Below, piece by piece: positions 19,772 to 29,220 of a DNA stretch of 64,000 bases (position 1 is its first letter; each line of letters begins with the position of its first letter). A model generated the notes under the pieces. It saw only the letters and a list, made by a program, of their open reading frames with translations. It was not told the DNA's origin and ran no database searches. The translations under genes and the position numbers were made by a program. Source of the DNA: Sphingobium sp. (GTDB taxonomy: Bacteria > Pseudomonadota > Alphaproteobacteria > Sphingomonadales > Sphingomonadaceae). The stretch lies in NCBI GenBank assembly GCA_017744605.1, contig JAGIAZ010000004.1:62001-126000 (forward strand). Reading direction: 5' to 3'.

Positions 19772-20527
19772 CTACTGGCCAAGGGGCAATGGCGTGTAGG
19801 CCGAGCCGGAACCGAGGAACTTCTTGGTTGCGGCGCGAGCATCGATCTCGGCCTGCGCCCGGCGCGCCTGCTCGATCGTCTCGGCACGATATTGCGCGGC
19901 CATCATGTTCTGGATCTGGAATTGCTGCTTGGCGGTCAGGGCGAGCAATTGGTTGGTCGCCTGCTGCGCCTGCAGCGCGCCCTCGGCGCCCTGGCTCTTG
20001 GCGATGATCGCCGCGAGGGTCTGGGCGTCGGCGGCGACGTTCTCGACGACCTGCGCCTGCACGGTCATGGTCTGCTGGTAGGCGGACATGGCCGTGTCGA
20101 GCCGGGCGCGGGCGGCGATCACCTGATCGTTGGTCCGCAAGGCCTCGCTGAAGCTCTGCGGGAACATCTGCTTGAACTGCTGATCGAGGCCCGACACCTG
20201 GAAACGAATGCCCTGTGCCTGACCCATCAGCCGATCGATCTGCTGGAGAGTCTGGGTGATCGCCTGGAGCTCGGGGAAGTCGATCCGCGTCAGGTTCTTC
20301 GCCTGATTGATCAGCATGTTCGCCTCGTTCTGAAGCGACTGGATTTGATTGTTGATTTGCTGGAGCGTCCGCGCAGCGGTCAGCAGGTTCTGACTATAGT
20401 TGCTGGGGTCGAAGACGACGATCGCCTGCGCCGGTGTCGACGACACGGCGAGGCCGGTGACGAGGGAAGCCGTTGCGCTGAGGCTCAGCGCGCCTGCGAT
20501 CAAGGACTTGCGGGTGAGGAAACGCAT
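19772..20527 (-). CDS. trbJ: P-type conjugative transfer protein TrbJ
   Basis: Signal peptide; VVFDPSNYSQNLLTAARTLQQINNQIQSLQNEANML. Confidence 0.92.
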   Translation of the reverse strand: MRFLTRKSLIAGALSLSATASLVTGLAVSSTPAQAIVVFDPSNYSQNLLTAARTLQQINNQIQSLQNEANMLINQAKNLTRIDFPELQAITQTLQQIDRLMGQAQGIRFQVSGLDQQFKQMFPQSFSEALRTNDQVIAARARLDTAMSAYQQTMTVQAQVVENVAADAQTLAAIIAKSQGAEGALQAQQATNQLLALTAKQQFQIQNMMAAQYRAETIEQARRAQAEIDARAATKKFLGSGSAYTPLPLGQ

Positions 20528-20531
20528 CACA

Positions 20532-22970
20532 TTACTCCTTTGCTTGGGGGGCGGGGAAATTGGCGAGAAGGTCGGCGGCCCATTCGAGGCCGGCACAAGC
20601 GAGGAAGCGCGGGGCGAAGTCCGATAGGCCGCCCTCGGCAATCATCGCGTCGATCCGCGCCTGCGCGGCCGGATCGGACGCGCCGCACAGGGCGAGCGAA
20701 ACTGGCCCAAGGCCCAGCTCGAACAGCCGATTGCCGCGCGCCGATTGGAGATAATATTGCCGCTTGGGGATCGCGCGGCTGACCAGCTCGATCTGGCGAT
20801 CGTTGAGGCCGAAGCGTTCATAGGCCTCGCGGCTCTGCGGCTCGATCGCCCGGTCGTTGGGCAGCAATATGCGCTGCGGACAGCTCTCGATGATTGCCGG
20901 TGCAATGCTGCTCGATGCGATGTCGGCCAGGCTCTGGGTCGCGAACAGGACCGCGACGTTCTTCTTGCGCAGCACCTTCAGCCATTCGCGGATGCGCGCA
21001 GCGAAGAGAGGGTGGTCGAGAAAGATCCATGCCTCGTCGAGCACCAGCAGGGTTGGCCGCCCGTCGAACCGCTCCTCCAGCCGGTGGAAGAGATAGGTCA
21101 GCACCGGCGCGACGACCCCGGCCTGGCCCATCAGCGCCTCGGTCTCGAAGCACTGGACGTCAGCAAATGCGAACTGCTGCTCGGCCGCATCGAGCAGCCG
21201 GCCATAGGGGCCGTCGAGCGTGTAGGCGCCAAGTGCAGTGCGAAGCGCGTTCGACTGAAGGAGCAACGTGAGCCCGGTCAGCGTGCGTTCTTCGGGCGGC
21301 GCCGACGCAAGGCTGCCGAGTGCGGACCAAACCGCGTCCTTGACCTCTGGCGTGACGGTCACCTTCTCGTGCGCCAGCAATGCGGCGATCCATTCCGCCG
21401 CCCAGCTACGCTCTGTTGCATCGTCGATCCGGCGCAGTGGCTGGAACGCCAGAGTCTCGCCGGCATCCGCGCCGAGCCCGAGTGCGTGGTGTGCGCCGCC
21501 CATCGCCAGGACGGCGGCGCGTGCCGAGAACCCCTTGTCGAAGATATAGACCTGGCTGTCGGCGTAGCGCCGGAACTGGAGCGCGATCAGTGCAAGCAGG
21601 ACGGACTTGCCGGCGCCGGTCGGTCCGACCACCAGCATGTGTCCGACGTCGCCGACGTGGGTAGAGAGGCGGAACGGCGTCGATCCCGCGGTGCTGGCCT
21701 GCAGCAACGGCGGTCCCCCGAGATGGGCATTGCGCGCCGACCCGGCCCAGACCGATGACAGCGGCATCAGGTGCGCAAGGTTCAGCGTATGGACCAGCGG
21801 TTGGCGGACATTGGCGTAGGTCTGGCCGGGCAGCGACGACAGCCACGCCTCGACCGCGTTGACGCCCTCGCGGATGGTCGTGAATCCGAGCCCATTGACG
21901 ATCCGCTCGACCTGCCGGACCTTGTCCTCGACCCGGTTGCGATCCTCATCGGTGACGGTAATCGTCGTGGTCAGGTAGCCGAACCCGACATGGTCGCCGC
22001 CGAGCACCTGCAGCGCCAGGTCGGCATCGACCACCTTGTTGTCGGCGTCGGTATCCAGCAACTGCGATGGCTGGTTGTACATGATCTCGCGCAGCAGCGC
22101 GGTGATCGACTTGCGCTTGTTGAACCACTGGCGGCGCAGCTTTGTCAGCGCCTTGGTCGCATCGCTCTTGCCGAGAGCGATGAAACGCGTGACCCAGCGA
22201 TAGTCGAAATCCTGGTGATTGAGCGCGTCGAGGATACCGGGCCGGCTCGTGCTCGGGAAGCCGAGCACGGTCAGCGTCCGGATGTGTGCATCACCGAGCC
22301 GAGGTTCCAGCCCGCCAGTGAGCGGCGTGTCGGCGAGCAATGCGTCGAGATAGATCGGCGTTTCCGGGACCGCGACCCGATGCGGCCGGGTCGAGATCGC
22401 GGCGTGCAGGAAGGTAAGCGTCTCGCCATCGTCGAGCGCGCGAACCTCGGGCATGAAGCTGGCAAAGAGATCGAGCGCGCGATCGCTCTCGGCGATGAAG
22501 CTGGCGAGCGCGCTGTGCCAGTCGCGACCCCTGTCGGCGTCCGGGCGCTCGACCAGCGATCGTCCCGCGGCCTCGGCATTGTCCGGCGTGGGCAGCCAGG
22601 TCAGGGTGAGATGATAGTGACTCTCGAAGTGGTCGCCTTCGCTCAAGAAATTTGCGCGGCGCTCCTGATCGACCAGCCAGGACGCGGCGTCGGGAAAGCT
22701 GCTGTCGGGATAAGCCGTTGCCTCGCGCCGTTCCGCCTCGAAGAACAATGCCCAGCCGCTGCCGAACCGCTTCAACACATTGTTCGCCCGCGCGCAGGCT
22801 GAGATCAGCTCGCCTTCGGTGGCGGATTCGAGATCGGGCCCCCGGAATCGGAGGGTGCGCTGAAAGCTGCCGTCCTTGTTCAACACGACACCCGGCGCGA
22901 TCAGCGCCGCCCAGGGGAGATGATCCGCGAGCCGGTCAGCCCGGCGGCGATATTCAGCGAGGTTCAGCAC
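20532..22970 (-). CDS. trbE: TrbE/VirB4 conjugal transfer ATPase
   Basis: VVGPTGAGKSVLLALIALQF (Walker A), LLVLDEAWIFLDHPLF (Walker B); probable GTG start. Confidence 0.94.
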   Translation of the reverse strand: MLNLAEYRRRADRLADHLPWAALIAPGVVLNKDGSFQRTLRFRGPDLESATEGELISACARANNVLKRFGSGWALFFEAERREATAYPDSSFPDAASWLVDQERRANFLSEGDHFESHYHLTLTWLPTPDNAEAAGRSLVERPDADRGRDWHSALASFIAESDRALDLFASFMPEVRALDDGETLTFLHAAISTRPHRVAVPETPIYLDALLADTPLTGGLEPRLGDAHIRTLTVLGFPSTSRPGILDALNHQDFDYRWVTRFIALGKSDATKALTKLRRQWFNKRKSITALLREIMYNQPSQLLDTDADNKVVDADLALQVLGGDHVGFGYLTTTITVTDEDRNRVEDKVRQVERIVNGLGFTTIREGVNAVEAWLSSLPGQTYANVRQPLVHTLNLAHLMPLSSVWAGSARNAHLGGPPLLQASTAGSTPFRLSTHVGDVGHMLVVGPTGAGKSVLLALIALQFRRYADSQVYIFDKGFSARAAVLAMGGAHHALGLGADAGETLAFQPLRRIDDATERSWAAEWIAALLAHEKVTVTPEVKDAVWSALGSLASAPPEERTLTGLTLLLQSNALRTALGAYTLDGPYGRLLDAAEQQFAFADVQCFETEALMGQAGVVAPVLTYLFHRLEERFDGRPTLLVLDEAWIFLDHPLFAARIREWLKVLRKKNVAVLFATQSLADIASSSIAPAIIESCPQRILLPNDRAIEPQSREAYERFGLNDRQIELVSRAIPKRQYYLQSARGNRLFELGLGPVSLALCGASDPAAQARIDAMIAEGGLSDFAPRFLACAGLEWAADLLANFPAPQAKE

Positions 22971-23248
22971 GCGAGATAGCCCTTCTGGCGGAGGTGGCGG
23001 ATGAGGACCGGCGCGAAGTCCGGATCGCGGCGTGCTGCAAAGACGGCGATGCTGTGCCCGACCGCCCACAATACGAGACCGGCCAGCCACTGCTGGAGGC
23101 CGAGCCCGACCGCGGCTGCGATCGTGCCGTTGACGATCGCCAGCCCGCGCGGCGCGCCGCCGAGCAGGATCGGCGACCCGAGGCTCCCGTGGATGGGAGC
23201 CTCGAAGCCCTCGATGTGTTGGCCGCTGTAGGTGTTGGGGCCGATCAC
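22964..23248 (-). CDS. trbD: TrbD/VirB3 conjugal transfer protein
   Basis: GFEAPIHGSLGSPILLGGAPRGLAIVNGTIAAAVG; GTGA overlap with trbC. Confidence 0.88.
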   Translation of the reverse strand: MIGPNTYSGQHIEGFEAPIHGSLGSPILLGGAPRGLAIVNGTIAAAVGLGLQQWLAGLVLWAVGHSIAVFAARRDPDFAPVLIRHLRQKGYLAC

Positions 23249-23586
23249 GAAATCAGCGCCCCGCCGCCGAAGCTGAAGAAGCTGAGGAAGAAGCTCGATG
23301 CGGCGAACGCGATCGACAGGCCGAACACGATCTGGATCAGCCGGCGGAATCCGCCGCTGCTCTCGCCGAACGCCAGCGTGAGCCCGGTCGTGATGATAAC
23401 GATCACGGCGACGATCTTGGCGACCGGCCCTTGAACTGATTCCAGCACCTGCTGGAGCGGTTGCTCCCAGGGCATGCCCGAGCCGGCTGCCTGGGCAGTG
23501 GTTGTGATGGCAAGGCTCAGGCCGATGACGGCGCCGACGAAACGGCAAGATCCGCGCGACGGAATTCGGGCAAGCTGCATGGTCAT
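23245..23586 (-). CDS. trbC: TrbC/VirB2 pilin
   Basis: Signal peptide plus two TM; PWEQPLQQVLESVQGPVAKIVAVIVIITTGLTLAFGE. Confidence 0.9.
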   Translation of the reverse strand: MTMQLARIPSRGSCRFVGAVIGLSLAITTTAQAAGSGMPWEQPLQQVLESVQGPVAKIVAVIVIITTGLTLAFGESSGGFRRLIQIVFGLSIAFAASSFFLSFFSFGGGALIS

Positions 23587-24572
23587 TCTCCTTGAGGTTT
23601 GGCGGGGTTGAGAAGGTCGGCGAGCGCGTAGGTGCCGGTGTCGGGATCGAGCCCGGCGACGCGCGTGATGCTGGCGATGCGGCGCTGGAGGCCGCGGCCG
23701 GAAATGAAGACGATGATGTCGATGGCCTCGGCGATCAGTCGGCGCGGCACGGTGACGACGGCCTCCTGGACCAGTCCCTCGATCCGGTAGAGCGCGGACA
23801 TCGCACTGTTGGCGTGGACGGTGGCGATGCCGCCGGGGTGCCCGGTGTTCCAGGCCTTGAGCATGTCCAATGCTTCGGGACCCCGGACCTCGCCGACAAT
23901 GATGCGGTCGGGGCGCAGGCGCAGCGTCGAGCGGACCAAGTCGGCCATCGTCACGATGCCCGGGCGCGTGCGGAGCGCGACGGTGTCCGCTGCCGGGCTC
24001 TGCAGCTCGCGGGTGTCCTCGATCAGGATGATGCGTTCGTCGACCCAGGCCATTTCAGCGAGCAACGCGTTGGCGAGGGTCGTCTTGCCCGAACTCGTGC
24101 CGCCGGCGACGAGGATGTTGTAGCGCTGGGTGACGCAGGCTTTCAGTCGATCAGCCGCCGCCTGGCCCATGATCCCGTCGGCAACATAGTCGTCGAGGCT
24201 GTAGAGTCGCTCGGCCGGCTTGCGGAGCGAGAAGCAGGGGGCCGTCGATACCGGCGGCAGCACGCCTTCGAAGCGTTCACCGGCACGGCCTTCGGCATGC
24301 GGCGGCAGTTCCGCCGAGACGATCGGCGCGCTGTCATGGACCTCGGCACGCGCATGACTGGCGACGAGGCGGATGATCCGCTCGATCTGCTCCGGTGCGA
24401 TCCGGACTTCGGTATCGACGCGACCTTCGCCGAGAACGTCTACCCGCAGCGCCCCATCCGGATTGACCATGATCTCGACGACGCGGGGATCGCCGAGCGC
24501 CGCCGCGATCGCCGGCCCCATCGCCGTGCGCAGCATCGCCCGGCGGCGATCCTGGGAAAGCGGCGCGCTCAT
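23583..24572 (-). CDS. trbB: TrbB/VirB11 ATPase
   Basis: NILVAGGTSSGKTTLANALLAEM; IVGEVRGPEALDMLKAWNTGHPGGIATVHANS. Confidence 0.95.
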   Translation of the reverse strand: MSAPLSQDRRRAMLRTAMGPAIAAALGDPRVVEIMVNPDGALRVDVLGEGRVDTEVRIAPEQIERIIRLVASHARAEVHDSAPIVSAELPPHAEGRAGERFEGVLPPVSTAPCFSLRKPAERLYSLDDYVADGIMGQAAADRLKACVTQRYNILVAGGTSSGKTTLANALLAEMAWVDERIILIEDTRELQSPAADTVALRTRPGIVTMADLVRSTLRLRPDRIIVGEVRGPEALDMLKAWNTGHPGGIATVHANSAMSALYRIEGLVQEAVVTVPRRLIAEAIDIIVFISGRGLQRRIASITRVAGLDPDTGTYALADLLNPAKPQGE

Positions 24573-24976
24573 CGATCCTGCTCCGTTGCTCCAAGCGTCC
24601 GCTTGCCCGCTGCAACCTGGCGGCCGACCTGCATGACGAAGGCTTCGAAGCGCTTGGCGGCGACCGCGCGGCCTGCCTGGTCATTTTCGGCAAGCGGTGC
24701 CTGGATCGACAGCTCGAAACGGATGAACAGCGCCAGCGTCTCGAGGATGACGTCTTCGTCACGCTCGATCCGCGACAGGGTCGTCGATATGCGATCGAGC
24801 CGCAGCCCGAAGCGATCGTCGAGTTCGGACGTGCCCCGGCGATTGAGCCAGGCAGTCATCGCATCGGCCAGAATGGCCGACTTGGACGCGCCGGGCTTCG
24901 CGGCGAGTGCCTCGAGCCGGTCGCTGAGCGGCTTGGCCAGGAAAAGCTGGTGGCGGACTTTCTCGACCATGATCAA
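24569..24976 (-). CDS. CopG-family ribbon-helix-helix regulator
   Basis: HQLFLAKPLSDRLEALAAKPGASKSAILADAMTAWLNRRG; standard position between traG and trbB. Confidence 0.8.
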   Translation of the reverse strand: MIMVEKVRHQLFLAKPLSDRLEALAAKPGASKSAILADAMTAWLNRRGTSELDDRFGLRLDRISTTLSRIERDEDVILETLALFIRFELSIQAPLAENDQAGRAVAAKRFEAFVMQVGRQVAAGKRTLGATEQDR

Positions 24977-26154
24977 AAGTCCAGCTGAAGATCGTCGGGC
25001 CGCGCCGACCCGGAATCGATCGCGTAGACCGTGCGCGTGGCGGCCTGGGCCTGATCCATCGCACGCTTGTCGGCAGCGGTGTCGCTGTCATCCTCGCCAA
25101 GGCCGAGAACGTCCGCCGGCGTCAGATCGACTGGCGCGGCCTGGTCCACCTCATGTGCGGGATGACGAACCTGCTCGAGGCCACCGGTCGTTTCTTCGCG
25201 GGTCTCATCGGCCACAGTTCCAAGGCGTGCATCAATGCCGCGGACATGACCCTGCCAGTCGTCGGGGCGCGCCTTCGGCAAATCAGCGTAGGCCTCACCG
25301 CCGAGCGCCGGGGCGGCCAGAATGCGGGCCTTGAAGGTGCGATCCTCGTAATAGCGCAGCTTCTTCGCGCGGACCGGGGCATGGCCGGCGACAAAGACCA
25401 GTTCGTCGGTCGGCGGCAATTGCATGACCTCACCGGGCGTCAGCAGCGCGCGGGCGGTCTCCTGGCGGCTGACCATGACGTGCGCGAGCCAGGGTGCAAG
25501 CCGGTGTCCGGCATAGTTGCGCATGGCGCGTTGTTCGGTCGCGGTGCCCAACGCATCCGAAATACGCTTGGCAGTCCGCTCGTCGTTGGTCGCAAAGGCG
25601 ACGCGGACATGGCAGTTGTCGAGGATGGCGTTGTGTTCGCCATAGGCCTTCTCGATCTGGTTGAGGCTTTGGGCGATGAGGAAGGCGCGGACGCCGTAGC
25701 CGGCAAGGAAGGCCAGGCTGGTCTCGAAGAAATCGAGGCGGCCGAGGAAGACACCTCCATTGGAGAAGAGATCGGCGGCACCCGCTTCCCGAACCGATGC
25801 CCAGTGCGCCGACCCGTATGTGGTGACGTTTCGGCGCTGGCGCGCGCGCCAGAGCGAACCGGCCACTGCCGCGCCGCATCCCACGAAGCCGCTGGCACCG
25901 GCGATTGCACCTGCGCGATCGAAGACATGCGGCGCGTAGGCGTCAAAGTGATACCACCACAGGAAGATCGCCCAGGGCCGGTAGACAGGAATACCGTCGA
26001 TCAATGCCCAGGGTGAGCCGAGCTCAGGCTGGTAGGCGAGTGCGGCGGCCGCCCATTGCGTCGCGAACCAGATGCCCGCGAGGATGATCGCGAACACGAC
26101 GGCTATTTGGCCGATCAGGAGCTTGGTGGGTGTCATGCGGGTCTCCGGCCGCAC
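24973..26154 (-). pseudogene. traG: TraG/VirD4-type coupling protein with internal in-frame deletion of the ATPase core
   Basis: N-terminal TMs and ...YGSAHWASVREAGAADLFSNGGVFLGR joined directly to LDFFETSLAFLAGYGVRAFLIAQSLNQIEKAYG; no Walker A or Walker B in the 393-aa product. Confidence 0.82.
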
Positions 26155-26372
26155 CGCGTCTGTCGGTAGGGCTCGAGCGCTAGGGTCGACCTTTCCGCCG
26201 ATTCTGGTCAGGCACTACCTAGGGACGTGAAGTGCATGTCAGGGGAATCTCGGCCCCCTCATCTCCCGATTTGGTCCGCTCCGGCGAAATCTACTTCGAT
26301 TTATCTTGCAGTGTCTGAGACCTAGAGATGTTATAGCTTCGGTGATCCGACCAGCATTCGATCAGGGGCTCG

Positions 26373-27611
26373 ATGACGGTGGCGGTCGAAGGGGGCCATG
26401 TGGAGGACGAAGAGACTGAGGGGTTCGACAACGCGGACAATGATGAGGGGGCGGAGGAAGACGAGGACGATCTTCTTGATCTGATCCCTCCCGAAGATGA
26501 CCGTGATCCCGACGAACTCGCGAACATCGTTCGCCCGGAACTGATAGCCAAGGCGTTCAAGGCGTTGGCCGCCGACGCGCAGCGCGCCGGCGGCCTCCTG
26601 TCGCGTGACGATGCGAACCGTGCCTATCTGCGGCGGGAGCTCTCGATCGCAGAGCGTATCGAGGTCGAAGGGAAGCTCGCAGCCGCCGGATACCGGATCA
26701 GCGAAGATGAGGATGAGGAGGATGAGGCGAAGGACGGCTCGGTCACGGTCAATCGCCGCAAATTCCGTTATCTCAGTCACAACGAGGAGCGCGAGCTAGG
26801 GAGGCGTATCCAGCTCGCGCAGAACCTTCCCGCGGACACGACCGGGTTGCCTGCCGACTACATCGACCGAATCAGACGGGACGCGGACAAGGCGAAGGCC
26901 ACTTTCGTCGCGGGGAACATCCGCTACGTGCAGATGCTGGCACGGCGCCATGGTCAAAAGAAGCACCTCACCCTCGAAGACCTGATCCAAGAAGGAATGA
27001 TCGGACTTCTCCGGGCGACCGACCTGTTCGATCCGGAGCGTGGTTTCCGCTTCAAGACCTACGCGACGTGGTGGATCGAACAACGGATGCAGAGAGCCAT
27101 CGCCGATGACGACCGATTGGTTCGACTGCCGGTGTACCTTCACGACACGGTGAAGCGTGTGAAGCGGGCAGAAGCCAGGTTGACGCTCGCGACGGGTACT
27201 GCACCCACACCCGACCAATTGGCGAACGCCATCGGGATGAATCCCGAACGCCTGCAGAAACTGCTTTGGCGTGTCCAGGCAACGGAGGTGATCGAGGGTG
27301 ATTCTCCTGTTGGGGAAGACACGACAATCTTGGCGCTCGCGCCGGATTCTTCCGACTCAGCGTTTGAGATCGCCTCACATCAGGAACTGCAGGAACGCTT
27401 CCGCGGTGTCCTTGCGACACTGACACCGCGAGAGGAACGGATCGTCAGGATGCGGTTCGGGATCGGCTTGGACCAAGGCCACACGCTCGAGAGCATAGGG
27501 GGAGAGTACAACGTGACCCGCGAGCGCATCCGTCAAATCGAGGCGAAGGCGCTCGGAAAGCTCAGACATCCAACGCGGAGCAAGAAGCTTCGCGGTTTCC
27601 TCGAGTCCTGA
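26373..27611 (+). CDS. sigma-70 family RNA polymerase sigma factor
   Basis: Region 2 (LIQEGMIGLLRATDLFDPERGFRFKTYATWWIEQRMQRAI), regions 3-4 (LTPREERIVRMRFGIG...LESIGGEYNVTRERIRQIEAKALGKLRHP); acidic N-terminus. Confidence 0.92.
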   Translation: MTVAVEGGHVEDEETEGFDNADNDEGAEEDEDDLLDLIPPEDDRDPDELANIVRPELIAKAFKALAADAQRAGGLLSRDDANRAYLRRELSIAERIEVEGKLAAAGYRISEDEDEEDEAKDGSVTVNRRKFRYLSHNEERELGRRIQLAQNLPADTTGLPADYIDRIRRDADKAKATFVAGNIRYVQMLARRHGQKKHLTLEDLIQEGMIGLLRATDLFDPERGFRFKTYATWWIEQRMQRAIADDDRLVRLPVYLHDTVKRVKRAEARLTLATGTAPTPDQLANAIGMNPERLQKLLWRVQATEVIEGDSPVGEDTTILALAPDSSDSAFEIASHQELQERFRGVLATLTPREERIVRMRFGIGLDQGHTLESIGGEYNVTRERIRQIEAKALGKLRHPTRSKKLRGFLES

Positions 27612-27612
27612 G

Positions 27613-29220
27613 ATGGCTGAATATATCGGACTGGGGGCGGATGACCCTGCTGAGGACTCCGAACGCAGGGTCGCTGCCGCTTTCCGTCGGCTTCCCGATG
27701 GCTGGGTCGTCTTGCATCACGTCAGCTGGCAATCGAAGCGCGGAGGACGCCAAGGCGATGGCGAGGCGGATTTCATTGTCTTCCACCCTAGGAAGGGCAT
27801 GATCGTCGTCGAAGTGAAAGGCGGTGGGATCGAGATCGATCGCGGACGTTGGATTTCCACGGATAGGTTTGGCGGGCGTCACGAGATCAAGAATCCATTC
27901 GAGCAAGCGACCGCCTCGAAGCACGCGCTGATCGGCTGGCTGGCGGAACGAGGCCTTGGTTCGCGTGTCCGTGTGGGACACGCGGTGGCGTTCCCACACA
28001 TGGAGACTCTCCCCTACCTTGGCCCGGCCGGTCAAAAGGCCATCACGCTGACCAAGCCCGACCTCGCCACGGTTGATCAGGCCATCGCACGGTGCCTCGC
28101 CCACTGGAGCCTGGATGGCAGCATGTCAGCTAAAGACGTCCAGAAGACGGTCGAAATGCTCGCGCCAACGATCTCCGCAGCACCGACACTTTCGAGCGCA
28201 AGCGCGGATGCCGAAGCCAACCTCGTCATCTTCACAGCAGAACAGATCGAGGCGTTTTCGAGATTGCGCAGCCACCGCGGGGGGCTCATCACTGGCGGCG
28301 CGGGAACCGGGAAAACGGTGCTTGCCGTCGCGCGGGCGCAGCAACTGGCCAAAGATGGATTCCGCACCCTGCTTGTCTGTTACAACGAGCTTCTTGGAAG
28401 CGAACTCACCAACCGGCTCAGCGATCCGCCGAACATCAAAGCATGTACCTTCCATTCGCTTTGCCTTCACGAGGCTCGTCGCGCCCGACTTCCGATTCCA
28501 ACCTCCAAGCCTCCGGTATGGTGGGAGAATGACGCCCCCAATCTCCTCGTCGACGCATGCTCGCTCAACGAAACGACTTATGACGCAATCGTGGTCGATG
28601 AGGGGCAGGACTTCTCGCCAGTTTGGCTGGACGCCCTTCGATGCCTGACCCAAGGCAGCACCGACCCGCCATTCTTCGTGTTCGCCGATCCGCTTCAGGA
28701 TATCTGGAAACGCGACTGGGACCGAAACGGAGACTATGCGTTCACGTGGCAACTGTCACGGAACATGCGGAACACCCAGCCGATTGCGCTACGCGTCGCA
28801 TCCGCGGTCGGCACTACGTGTGATGGCCGGGGCATTCCGGGGCCAGCACCGATCTGGAAGACCTGCGATGGCCCCGCCAAGGAGAAGGACGTCGTCGCAG
28901 CCGTTGAACACCTACTCGATGAAGGCTTTGGGCCGACCAACCTGGTCGTTTTGTGCGGTTCCGCGGCATTGGCGAGCCGGCTGCGCGAGCGCTCCATTGG
29001 GGCCTTCTCGTTCGGAAGCTGGGGAAGTCGCGGAATCCCAGTGGAGACGGTCAACCGATTCAAAGGGCTTGAATCACAGGCTATCGCTTTTGTGATCGAT
29101 GGACCACCGGGCCCAGACGATCAAACGGCGGCCTATGTCGGCATGAGCCGCGCCCGGAGTGTCCTTGTTGTGGTCGGGAGCGACACAGCGCAGCCTGGCC
29201 TCAACTGGGGGACGAAGTGA
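27613..29220 (+). CDS. NERD-domain plus UvrD-like SF1 helicase/nuclease
   Basis: GDGEADFIVFHPRKGMIVVEVKGGG (NERD nuclease), GGAGTGKTVLAVARA, VVDEGQDF, TVNRFKGLESQAI, AYVGMSRAR. Confidence 0.9.
   Translation: MAEYIGLGADDPAEDSERRVAAAFRRLPDGWVVLHHVSWQSKRGGRQGDGEADFIVFHPRKGMIVVEVKGGGIEIDRGRWISTDRFGGRHEIKNPFEQATASKHALIGWLAERGLGSRVRVGHAVAFPHMETLPYLGPAGQKAITLTKPDLATVDQAIARCLAHWSLDGSMSAKDVQKTVEMLAPTISAAPTLSSASADAEANLVIFTAEQIEAFSRLRSHRGGLITGGAGTGKTVLAVARAQQLAKDGFRTLLVCYNELLGSELTNRLSDPPNIKACTFHSLCLHEARRARLPIPTSKPPVWWENDAPNLLVDACSLNETTYDAIVVDEGQDFSPVWLDALRCLTQGSTDPPFFVFADPLQDIWKRDWDRNGDYAFTWQLSRNMRNTQPIALRVASAVGTTCDGRGIPGPAPIWKTCDGPAKEKDVVAAVEHLLDEGFGPTNLVVLCGSAALASRLRERSIGAFSFGSWGSRGIPVETVNRFKGLESQAIAFVIDGPPGPDDQTAAYVGMSRARSVLVVVGSDTAQPGLNWGTK

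Noticed and set aside
19654-19887. Possible trbK between trbL and trbJ
   Set aside because: The only ORF is Arg/Pro/Ser-rich without a lipoprotein signal or hydrophobic segment; cannot be supported as TrbK.
21771-22802. 343-aa plus ORF opposite trbE
   Set aside because: Antisense shadow of a VirB4 ATPase gene.
23592-25334. 580-aa plus ORF across trbB, copG and traG
   Set aside because: Antisense to a well-conserved trb operon.
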